A stretch of 64,000 nucleotides of DNA from the NCBI GenBank assembly GCA_025457915.1, contig JALOTL010000008.1:1-64000 (forward strand), read 5' to 3'. The notes under the pieces are model-generated. The model had not been told where the DNA came from. It saw only the letters and a list, made by a program, of their open reading frames with translations, and ran no database searches. The stretch's first letter is position 1. Each line of letters opens with the position of its first letter. Shown in pieces: positions 1-6,502 of this stretch. A program made the position numbers and the translations under genes. Source of the DNA: Spirochaetota bacterium. Its GTDB lineage: Bacteria; Spirochaetota; UBA4802; UBA5550.

Positions 1-155
1 CCACGTAAAGGACCAGGCTTCAAAACGCCCGCCCATTTCGGTGTGATCTTGTCGGTCAGGTCGCCGAAGAGCGGACGTCCGACGGCGTTGAATATCGCGG
101 ACATGCCCGTAAGCACGGCTGCAGTCGCGGCCTCGATCTTTTTTAATGCATCCGG
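1..155 (-). pseudogene. MFS transporter fragment (5'-truncated, runs off the left edge)
   Basis: On the minus strand the frame from 155 to 1 reads like the middle of a major facilitator transporter: a segment containing SAIFNAVGRPLFGDLTDKI, the N-x-x-GR-x-x-x-G-x-x-(S/T)D-(K/R) loop motif seen in oxalate/formate-antiporter-like MFS proteins. A stop codon lies just upstream (156-158), there is no good start, and a terminator hairpin sits at 193-218, so the N-terminal half of the protein is missing. It is either a remnant of a decayed gene or the result of a frameshift. The part beyond position 1 cannot be seen. Confidence 0.4.
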
Positions 156-192
156 CTATCTTTATCCGGACAGTCCCGTCCGTTATTACATA

Positions 193-218
193 AAAAAAGG
201 GACTCTCATCCCTTTTTT
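193..218 (-). terminator. Bidirectional intrinsic terminator downstream of the Fe-S protein gene
   Basis: A 10-bp stem (AAAAAAGGGA at 193-202, TCCCTTTTTT at 209-218) closes a 6-nt loop. A and T runs on either side let it work in both directions. It lies about 80 nt past the stop of the leftward Fe-S protein gene. Confidence 0.7.
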
Positions 219-295
219 AGCTGTATCATCCTGTTCTTCAAGGTTTTGCCCGATGAAATTACACCGGCATTTCCGGCTTCATCCCGGAACGCCCG

Positions 296-1378
296 CTATC
301 TCTGCATTATCTTTACGAAATTCTGCAGGCGCCCCTTTTCGTTGGCCACCTTCACGCCCATCTCCTGTACGGTCGCTGGTATTTCCGGCGCCTTTTCCCT
401 CTCCGTTAGGGACATCGCTTCCGCCGGGCATCCGGTTACGCACAGCCCGCACCCTATGCACCTGTCGCCGTTTATCTTCGCGGTGCCGCCCGTCATGTCT
501 ATGGCTCCGGCGGGGCACCTCTCGTCCGCGCAGACAGAGCACCCGTTGCAACCCGCCTCGTCGACCGCCGCGACGAACCTGCTCGCAGAAAAAGCGTTCC
601 TGTTTCCCAGCTCGGTCAGGCCCCTGAGCACGGTGCAGCAGCATGAACAGCAGTTGCAGATGAGGTTGGCCCTGTCCCTGCTGTTGTTGCTGGTGTGAAC
701 TAGGCCGGCCTTCTCCGACCTGTCCAGCACATTCATGCCCTCCTCTTTTGATATCTCCCATGCGTACCCCCTGTCGACGAGGAACCTCGCCGGGGAATCG
801 AAGACAAGGCATACGTCCTTCGGCCTGTCGCACTTGCCCACGCTCACCCTGCATGCGCAGTTGGTAAGGGCGATGTAATCGGCCTTGGCGATAAATTCCG
901 CGACCTCCTCATAAGGGTGGACGGTATTCGCGGCGGTGAATGATTTCTCAACCGGGACCACCCTCATCAGGGGCGTCGGATTGCCGCTGAAAGAGTTCCC
1001 GAAGACTTCAGTATGGTAATCCTCCCACAGCTTTGCCAGGCGCTCAAGGGTGGGATTCCCCATCCCCTTCATGAAAGGGAATTCGAAAAGTCCGGGTATC
1101 GTCGGCAGCAGTCCGTATACGGTGCCGTCCCCGCCCTTCTTCGCGTAAATGATCGCCTTGTTTGCCATGTTCTCGAGCATTTCCCCGGCCTTATCGGACG
1201 GAAGACCCGAGGCGGCCGCTATGTCTTTCACCGGTTTCGACTTGAAGCTCATCTCAGCGGCAAGCGCCGCCTCCCCGGGAGTGAACAATATCTTCAATAT
1301 CTCTGTGAAATTTTTCGATGCGGGCGCGGTCGAAGGATGCGCGTCGTAGACCTTCTGAAGTTTTTCATAAATATCCAT
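296..1378 (-). CDS. 4Fe-4S dicluster protein with N-terminal winged-helix-like region
   Basis: A 360-aa cytoplasmic protein. Residues about 30-100 look like a winged-helix fold. A Cys-rich middle follows: C-A-C and two further Cys at 174-190, then a dense C-N-C-C-S-C-C-C cluster at 241-248. The C-terminus is a two-cluster ferredoxin domain with CNGCSVCADERCP at about 277-289 and CIGCGLCVTGCP at 307-318. The family is found widely in anaerobes and is usually annotated only as a 4Fe-4S binding protein; the reaction is unknown. It is the second gene of an operon, 13 nt after a TetR repressor gene, which suggests it is induced when that repressor is released. A redox or electron-transfer role is inferred. 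Confidence 0.85.
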   Translation of the reverse strand: MDIYEKLQKVYDAHPSTAPASKNFTEILKILFTPGEAALAAEMSFKSKPVKDIAAASGLPSDKAGEMLENMANKAIIYAKKGGDGTVYGLLPTIPGLFEFPFMKGMGNPTLERLAKLWEDYHTEVFGNSFSGNPTPLMRVVPVEKSFTAANTVHPYEEVAEFIAKADYIALTNCACRVSVGKCDRPKDVCLVFDSPARFLVDRGYAWEISKEEGMNVLDRSEKAGLVHTSNNSRDRANLICNCCSCCCTVLRGLTELGNRNAFSASRFVAAVDEAGCNGCSVCADERCPAGAIDMTGGTAKINGDRCIGCGLCVTGCPAEAMSLTEREKAPEIPATVQEMGVKVANEKGRLQNFVKIMQR

Positions 1379-1391
1379 TGTTCACCTCTTT

Positions 1392-1982
1392 TTATTTGTA
1401 GTATTGTTTAAGGATAATGTTGAACGAAGTGTCCATGAATATCCGCAGGGGCGCCGCGTTTTTCTGGAGCTTCATGTCGATGAGCGCGCCCTCCCATGCG
1501 TTGGCGAGGAAAACGGACATGGGTTCCGGGTCGATCCCTTCCCCGGCAAGCCCCGATTCAAGGTCATCCCTGAGGCAGTCCGCAATGAACCCCTTCATCT
1601 CGCCATACGCGTCCCTGAGCTTCAGCCTGAACGCCTCGTTCTGGTCCCCCATCTCCTGCGAAAGGTTTCCTATAGGGCAGCCGCAGCTGTAATCGAGGGT
1701 CCCGAGCCAGGAATTCAGGCTCGAAAAAAAATTTTTTAGACGGCCCAGCCCGGTTTTTTCATCCGCGATCGACCTCCCGGCGAAACCCCTGATGTTCTTC
1801 ATGAAGAAATCTATGATCTGGAGGCCGTAATCCTCCTTGTTTTTAAAATAGAAATAAAATGACCCCCTGGGCACGCCAGCCTCATTCAGGATCTCCATGA
1901 GTCCGGTATTGTTGAAACCCTTCCTGAAAATTATTCCCGCTCCCTTTGCGAGGATTGCGTTTTTTGTTAATTCTCTAGCCAT
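1392..1982 (-). CDS. TetR family transcriptional regulator
   Basis: A 196-aa protein with an N-terminal TetR helix-turn-helix (about residues 10-55, including GFNNTGLMEILNEAGVPRGS followed by FYFYFKNKEDY) and a divergent ligand-binding C-terminus. It is the first gene of a two-gene leftward operon with the Fe-S protein. The start at 1982 has no Shine-Dalgarno sequence. The promoter in front of it (TTGACA, 16 nt, TATTAT) places the predicted transcription start on the A of the ATG, so the mRNA is probably leaderless. A palindrome in the promoter spacer is the likely autoregulatory operator. The ligand cannot be told from sequence. Confidence 0.92.
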   Translation of the reverse strand: MARELTKNAILAKGAGIIFRKGFNNTGLMEILNEAGVPRGSFYFYFKNKEDYGLQIIDFFMKNIRGFAGRSIADEKTGLGRLKNFFSSLNSWLGTLDYSCGCPIGNLSQEMGDQNEAFRLKLRDAYGEMKGFIADCLRDDLESGLAGEGIDPEPMSVFLANAWEGALIDMKLQKNAAPLRIFMDTSFNIILKQYYK

Positions 1983-1988
1983 ATTGTA

Positions 1989-2016
1989 ATAATAGACCGG
2001 TCAGTTATATTGTCAA
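1989..2016 (-). promoter_or_regulatory. TetR operon promoter with overlapping palindromic operator
   Basis: Read leftward, TTGACA (2011-2016) and TATTAT (1989-1994) are separated by 16 nt. Inside is an inverted repeat, 1989-2008, with perfect core GACCGGTC (1995-2002) and matching outer arms ATAA/TTAT; only two position pairs mismatch. Binding there would block RNA polymerase, as expected of TetR autorepression. Extrapolated +1 is 1982, the first base of the start codon. Confidence 0.75.
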
Positions 2017-2069
2017 GATTAAAAAAAAAATATTTTCTTCTTTTAAACATAATAGTACAAAATGCCGGT

Positions 2070-2083
2070 TTGATATATATCAA
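2070..2083. promoter_or_regulatory. FNR/CRP-type binding site
   Basis: TTGATATATATCAA matches the FNR consensus TTGAT-N4-ATCAA at every defined position. It lies between divergent genes: 87 nt upstream of tetR (leftward) and 115 nt upstream of a 56-aa ORF (rightward). The neighbouring operon encodes an Fe-S protein, so oxygen-responsive control is plausible. An AT-rich palindrome of this length could also occur by chance. Confidence 0.45.
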
Positions 2084-2198
2084 GCTGGCTCTTTTATGAC
2101 AATAAATAAAGTATAAATACCTCAAGTTTTGCAATGAATCTGTCGAAACATTCATTATAACAATCCAAGGATGGAACTAAAAAGTCAAGGAGGATGAC

Positions 2199-2369
2199 AT
2201 GAACATCAACACGGACAGCTACTCAACGCTCGTTGAAAGCATACAGAAGCTGAACAACATTCTAAAATCCATAGTATCAACGAGAATAAACATCGACGAC
2301 AAGATGCTCGAAGCGGACATAACGGCGAAGGTTTCCGGACAGGGCGAAAAAGTCGACATATCCGCGTAA
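2199..2369 (+). CDS. Small hypothetical protein (56 aa)
   Basis: A 56-codon frame with a strong AAGGAGG Shine-Dalgarno 5 nt before the ATG. The product begins MNINTDSYSTLVESIQKL, is mostly predicted helix followed by a Lys/Asp-rich tail, has no signal peptide and no cysteine. It is too short to assign; it resembles in size and style small motility-associated proteins of the YjfB type, but I see no diagnostic motif. Its stop codon touches the U-tract of the convergent hsp20 terminator, so the two transcripts overlap at their 3' ends. Confidence 0.6.
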   Translation: MNINTDSYSTLVESIQKLNNILKSIVSTRINIDDKMLEADITAKVSGQGEKVDISA

Positions 2370-2399
2370 AAAAAGAGGCAACATTCATCATGTTGCCTC
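2370..2399 (-). terminator. Terminator of the hsp20 operon
   Basis: A perfect 9-bp stem (GAGGCAACA at 2375-2383 with TGTTGCCTC at 2391-2399) and a 7-nt loop. On the minus strand it is followed by a T run (2368-2374 region), so it terminates the leftward hsp20 genes 39 nt after the last stop. It lacks a T run in the plus direction. Confidence 0.8.
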
Positions 2400-2437
2400 G
2401 AATTCCCCTTAACACTTTCAGACGTTGATCATCTGGA

Positions 2438-2806
2438 TCAATTCACGGCAATATCTATTTTCCTGGGTTTCGCCTGCTCGCTCTTGTGCAGGGTCAGGGT
2501 CAGCACGCCATTGTCGAGCAGTGCCTTTATGGAGTTCCTGTCGATGTCCTCTCCGACCCTGAACCTCCTGTAGAAGTCGCATAGTCTGTATTCGCAGTAC
2601 TGTTCCCTTTTATCGGCTGGCGCTTCCGCGTCCACTTTCCCGAAGATTTCGAGCTCATCCTTGTCCAGGGTTATTTCAAGGTTCTCCCTGGAAACCCCCG
2701 GCATCTCGAGTTTGAGCACGTATTCCTCTCCGGCTTCATATATGTCCGCAGCGGGTGTTACCCTGTAATCCCCGTTCATTTCAGCTTTTTTCACTTCCGT
2801 TGACAT
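2438..2806 (-). CDS. Small heat-shock protein, Hsp20/alpha-crystallin family (third of three)
   Basis: A 122-aa ATP-independent holdase with a complete alpha-crystallin domain (about residues 15-110). The signature G-V-L-T-L motif is present near residue 105, and a C-terminal IDIAV supplies the I-x-I/V anchor used in oligomer assembly. The N-terminal arm is very short. It is the last gene of a three-gene hsp20 operon, 13 nt after its neighbour. HrcA/CIRCE control from upstream of the first gene is expected. Confidence 0.93.
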   Translation of the reverse strand: MSTEVKKAEMNGDYRVTPAADIYEAGEEYVLKLEMPGVSRENLEITLDKDELEIFGKVDAEAPADKREQYCEYRLCDFYRRFRVGEDIDRNSIKALLDNGVLTLTLHKSEQAKPRKIDIAVN

Positions 2807-2819
2807 GATGGCACCTCCA

Positions 2820-3227
2820 TTATTTGATCTCGATTTTCTTCGGCTTCGCGTCTTCGCTCCTGGCTAGCCTTACGGTAAGCATCCCGTTTTTCAATTCGGC
2901 CTTTATGCTGGAACCGTCCACGATGTAAGGCAGTCTTACGGCCTTTTTGAACCTTCCAAAATACCTTTCCCGCCTGAGATAGGGATTTTCGCTGTAGTCT
3001 TTCTTCTTTTCACCCTCAATAACAAGCGTATTGTCTACAAGCTGCAGGTCCAGATCACCCGTAGTGAGGCCGGGTACCGCCGCCCTTATTTCCAGCTCAT
3101 CCTCCCCTTCATACAGCTGTATGTAAGGAAATTCCTTTCTTCCGTACCTGGCTCCGGTATCGCCGAAAAAATCGTCGATTAGGCTCCTGAGATCCACCAG
3201 ATCGTGAAAAATATCGTATGTTACCAT
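2820..3227 (-). CDS. Small heat-shock protein, Hsp20 family (second of three)
   Basis: A 135-aa alpha-crystallin protein that protects unfolding proteins from aggregation in the cytoplasm. The domain covers about residues 30-130; GMLTV near the end is the conserved beta-strand motif, and IEIK closes the protein. The N-terminal arm is rich in Asp and aromatic residues. It differs clearly in sequence from the flanking paralogues, so this is an old triplication and may allow hetero-oligomers. The spacing is 11 nt to the gene upstream and 13 nt to the one downstream. Confidence 0.93.
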   Translation of the reverse strand: MVTYDIFHDLVDLRSLIDDFFGDTGARYGRKEFPYIQLYEGEDELEIRAAVPGLTTGDLDLQLVDNTLVIEGEKKKDYSENPYLRRERYFGRFKKAVRLPYIVDGSSIKAELKNGMLTVRLARSEDAKPKKIEIK

Positions 3228-3238
3228 GGTCTTCCTCC

Positions 3239-3694
3239 TTAATTTATGCTGATTTTAATTTTCTTTGATTCTTCGGTTTTCGTCCTGGGTATCGTTATGC
3301 TCAATAAACCGTTTTTGAATTCCGCCCTTATCTGGTCGGACTTAATACTGTCCGGCAGAGATATCGCCCTGGTAAAGGACCCGAAGCTCCTTTCCGTTAC
3401 TACTGACCTCTTGTCTTTTCCCTCGGTTTTTTTCTCCTCCCTTCTTTCGCCCGATATCGAAAGGACGTTTTTTTCAAGACGAACATTGATGTTTTTTTCA
3501 TCAATGCCCGGCAGGTCGGCCTTTACGAAAATATTGTTTTTATCCTCGTCGATGTCAACAGCGGGCATCCAATCGGATTCCATGAATCCGACCGGTTCAA
3601 GGGTGAAGAAGTCGTTAAACATCCCGTTTATTCTTCTTCTGAAAAAATCAAGGTCAGTGCCGGGGTTTTCTCTTTTTTTCAATCCGAATTTCAT
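3239..3694 (-). CDS. Small heat-shock protein, Hsp20 family (first of three)
   Basis: A 151-aa protein, the longest and most typical of the three: an N-terminal arm with a FFRRRINGMFNDFF-type aromatic helix, an alpha-crystallin domain (about residues 42-140) with LPGIDEKNINV and FKNGLLSITIP motifs, and a C-terminal IKISI anchor. It is the first gene after the CIRCE element at 3722-3748, with an AGGAGG-type ribosome site about 5 nt before the ATG. Heat-shock induction through HrcA is the likely control. Confidence 0.95.
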   Translation of the reverse strand: MKFGLKKRENPGTDLDFFRRRINGMFNDFFTLEPVGFMESDWMPAVDIDEDKNNIFVKADLPGIDEKNINVRLEKNVLSISGERREEKKTEGKDKRSVVTERSFGSFTRAISLPDSIKSDQIRAEFKNGLLSITIPRTKTEESKKIKISIN

Positions 3695-3721
3695 ATAGCA
3701 CCTCCTTAATCCCCTGTATTG

Positions 3722-3748
3722 TTAGCACTCAATATTGGTGAGTGCTAA
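3722..3748 (-). promoter_or_regulatory. CIRCE element (HrcA operator)
   Basis: TTAGCACTC, nine bases, GAGTGCTAA: an exact match to the canonical CIRCE inverted repeat. It lies 28 nt upstream of the first hsp20 start. CIRCE normally controls groESL and dnaK operons; here it controls small heat-shock genes. Confidence 0.96.
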
Positions 3749-3801
3749 CAATAATATAATTAATAAATTACCAAACGTCAATACTCAGGGAAAAATTTTA
3801 A

Positions 3802-5529
3802 TTAAATTTTTTCAAGACGGGAGGCAAAATCAGATTTGTAGATCTTCATTCCAAGCCTGTTCTGAGCATCAATGATTTCCTTTAAAATTTCAGGCGAGGT
3901 CAGCGGATTTATTGTTATGGCGCGGAGAATGACCGTGTCCTGGTAAAAGTACATCGGGCAGTCGATCATCGTCCTGGAGACAAAGCTGTCGTCCTCCTCC
4001 CTCTGCGCCTTGTGAAGCTCGGTGTTAAGTTCATTCAAAATATTATTTATTTGTTCAATTTTATTTTTATATATATTTGATGATTTATTATCATATTTTT
4101 TCCCAACCTCAACAGACCTCGCCCTCAGCATGTACGAATCAAGCTTTTCCTTGATAACCTTCGGCACGAACCTGTAATTGAAAATGAATAATTCCGGCTG
4201 GTTCATCGGCTCGAAATTGCAATGGACCTCTATGAAGCCCCTGAGCATCGATGTCAGCTCGAAAGCGTGCTCGAATAGAAGCCTGAAACCGCTGGTCCCG
4301 AGTATTTTAAAGGTCGCCCATGGCTTAAGAGCGGCAAACGACCTCGATCCCTCAATGGAAAACCTCCCGAGGTCAACCGAATCCTGCCTTATAATGTAGT
4401 TCGAATAGTGCTTCAGGTAATTGAGATCCGTTTCCCTTCTGAAAAGGACCATGCCCATCGAAACCGGGCAGAATAAAAGCTTGTGCGCGTCGACAGAAAC
4501 GGAATCCGCCTCCTCTATCCCGTTGAAAAGATACCTGAGCTCGTCGACAAGCAGGACGGAACCGCCCCAGGCGGCATCGACATGGAAATAGGCGCCGCAG
4601 GAGTTCGCTATCCTCCTGAGCTCCTTCATGTTGTCTATATTGCCGGTCTCAGTGGTCCCGGCAATGCCAACTACGGCGAGTACTTTTATTTTATCTACGC
4701 CTGACTTGTTGTGCTCCTTTATTTCCGCGCAGATCCTCTCCATTTCGGCGATGTCAACCTTGTTCTTCAGATCGACGGGGACCTTGATCACGTTGTCGTC
4801 GCCGATCCCCAGTATCCTCGCGGTTTTATTGATCGAATAATGCCCCCTCTTTGAAACAAGTATGACGCTCCTCCTGCAGCCGTAATGCCGGTACGCCTCG
4901 GCAAGGCCCGCGCTCCTTATGCCCGGGAACCTGCCGTCGGGACCGAAGGCCCTGTTGCGCGCCACCAGGAGCGCTGTCATGTTGGCCATGGTCCCGTCGA
5001 GCGTGACGTTGCCCAGGGCCACCTCGTGGTTCTGCACATATGTCTTGTAGAACTTTTTGCTGAAATTGAAGATGAGCCTGTGCATCCAGGATATCAGCTC
5101 CCTTTCGACGAAGGTCGACGCCTTGGCGGACTCGATCTTGACCTGGTTCTGGTTCAGGGCGGCTATGATCATCTCCAGCAGGATCATGAAATACGGGATG
5201 GCGCTGGTCATGTGCCCCACGTAATACGGGCTCCCCACCTTTACGGAATGGGCGATGATCTTGTTTTTAATTTCAATGAGAACGTTTTTGAGAAGCTGGG
5301 GCTTTTGGGGAAGGTTTATTTCCGAAAAAAGCTTTTCAAGGTCCGGGAGAAGTATAGAGCTGTGTATGCCCCCCTTCTCCTGGAAAAAATTATGTATGAG
5401 ATCCAGCAGCTCCCTGCCGAACTCGAGGAACTTGTCTGGTGAATCGGGCATTATGAACAGCTTCTTGAGCTGCTCCATGTCGGTTTTAATGACCGATCCC
5501 AGGCCGTCATTTTTCCTTAGGAGATACAT
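3802..5529 (-). CDS. panP: PLP-dependent group II decarboxylase, PanP-like (probable aspartate 1-decarboxylase)
   Basis: About 575 aa. The fold-type I decarboxylase signature is clear: a substrate/PLP region with PYYVGHMTSAIPYF, HVDAAWGGS carrying the PLP-contacting Asp, and SVDAHKLLFCPVSMG with the Schiff-base Lys. The long N-terminal region with NQNQVKIESAKAST fits the PanP subfamily, which makes beta-alanine from aspartate for pantothenate, better than classical GAD or histidine decarboxylase; substrate specificity is inferred. ATG at 5529 is preferred over the in-frame GTG at 5544 because AGGGA precedes it. A single-gene unit, leftward. The AT-rich stretch near 4030-4110 encodes a Lys/Asn-rich insertion. 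Confidence 0.82.
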   Translation of the reverse strand: MYLLRKNDGLGSVIKTDMEQLKKLFIMPDSPDKFLEFGRELLDLIHNFFQEKGGIHSSILLPDLEKLFSEINLPQKPQLLKNVLIEIKNKIIAHSVKVGSPYYVGHMTSAIPYFMILLEMIIAALNQNQVKIESAKASTFVERELISWMHRLIFNFSKKFYKTYVQNHEVALGNVTLDGTMANMTALLVARNRAFGPDGRFPGIRSAGLAEAYRHYGCRRSVILVSKRGHYSINKTARILGIGDDNVIKVPVDLKNKVDIAEMERICAEIKEHNKSGVDKIKVLAVVGIAGTTETGNIDNMKELRRIANSCGAYFHVDAAWGGSVLLVDELRYLFNGIEEADSVSVDAHKLLFCPVSMGMVLFRRETDLNYLKHYSNYIIRQDSVDLGRFSIEGSRSFAALKPWATFKILGTSGFRLLFEHAFELTSMLRGFIEVHCNFEPMNQPELFIFNYRFVPKVIKEKLDSYMLRARSVEVGKKYDNKSSNIYKNKIEQINNILNELNTELHKAQREEDDSFVSRTMIDCPMYFYQDTVILRAITINPLTSPEILKEIIDAQNRLGMKIYKSDFASRLEKI

Positions 5530-5768
5530 ATTCCCTGTCCGCACTCACCAAAATAATTAAAAACCGGTGCATTTCAAGTATTTTATTCCAAAGGGGGTCA
5601 AATTTGAACATAAAATCTTAAAATACCAGTCCGGCGGCGGTCCCCGTGATAAACGCGGCAGGTTGATTAAAAAAAGTGTCTTCCGGCTTTTTCGTTAACT
5701 AATTAATGGAAAAATGACGATCATAAAATATGACCGGAAAATGCCCAAGCACGGAGGCGGGGAAAATC

Positions 5769-6071
5769 ATGGAAGATGCGACAACCTGGAAATTTCCTGA
5801 AAACATAAGCATAGAACAGGTATGCGAATATGAAAAAAAATTCGGGGACAGGGACGCCTCCGGCAGAACCGTCTTCGACCTTACAAAAACCGTAAACATG
5901 CATTCATCATTCATCGGATTCCTCATCCATGCCAAATTCAGGACGGACAGGAACAGGGGAGATCTGAAGCTCTTAGTGTCCTTTACAGTGGAAAAATTCT
6001 TCATTATGCTGAATATCGCGGATTATTTCGCGGGCATCATAACCGTAACGGCGAACAAGAAAACCGCGTGA
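5769..6071 (+). CDS. STAS-domain protein (anti-sigma-factor-antagonist-like)
   Basis: About 100 aa from the ATG at 5769, which has GGAGG upstream; an earlier in-frame ATG at 5730 has no ribosome site. The core matches a STAS fold: VFDLTKTVNMHSSFIGFLI is the strand-loop-helix segment with the Ser that is phosphorylated in SpoIIAA-type proteins, then DLKLLVS and a second helix FFIMLNIADYF. Proteins of this kind switch anti-sigma factors or sensor complexes in a phosphorylation-dependent way. No kinase or phosphatase partner is adjacent, so the pathway is unknown. Confidence 0.7.
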   Translation: MEDATTWKFPENISIEQVCEYEKKFGDRDASGRTVFDLTKTVNMHSSFIGFLIHAKFRTDRNRGDLKLLVSFTVEKFFIMLNIADYFAGIITVTANKKTA

Positions 6072-6202
6072 AGCGAAAGAACAACCGTACCCGCGCCGAT
6101 CGATAAAATCCCCAATTTTTTTTCCGCCGGAATAAAATCATTGACATATAATTCAGGTATATGAGAGTATAATAAAATACTAAAACACCGGCAGGACGTA
6201 AA

Positions 6203-6502
6203 ATGAAGTTAAACGATCATCAGGTGGATACAGCGACGGAGGTGCTGAAATCAATAGCGCACCCCATACGGATGAAGATCCTGTGCTTTCTGACTGACGG
6301 GGAAAAAACCGTATCAGAGATAGAACAGCAGTTCGGGTCCACCATTTCGAACATATCCCAGCACCTGACCGTTCTGAGAAAGGCGAACATGATAAACCGC
6401 AGGAAAGAGGCCAATTACATGTTTTACAGCCTGAAGGACACTTCGGTCACCATGCTAATGGAGACGCTGCGGGACAACTTTTGCAAAAATGCCCATCCTT
6501 AA
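6203..6502 (+). CDS. ArsR family winged-helix repressor
   Basis: A 99-aa protein with a typical ArsR/SmtB fold: LKSIAHPIRMKILCFL at the start of the DNA-binding domain, recognition helix around STISNISQHLTVLRKANMI, and a wing with RRKEANYMFYSL. No CxC metal motif is visible in helix 3, so it may not sense metal. It overlaps the next gene by 14 nt, which implies translational coupling with an outer-membrane protein. A TTGACA at 6141 and TATAAT at 6168 lie upstream but are 21 nt apart, longer than a normal spacer, so activator- or repressor-dependent transcription is possible. Confidence 0.9.
   Translation: MKLNDHQVDTATEVLKSIAHPIRMKILCFLTDGEKTVSEIEQQFGSTISNISQHLTVLRKANMINRRKEANYMFYSLKDTSVTMLMETLRDNFCKNAHP

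Noticed and set aside
6141-6173. TTGACA and TATAAT before the ArsR gene considered as a consensus promoter
   Set aside because: The 21-nt spacing is outside the usual range for unaided sigma-70 promoters, so it is noted in the gene entry but not called.
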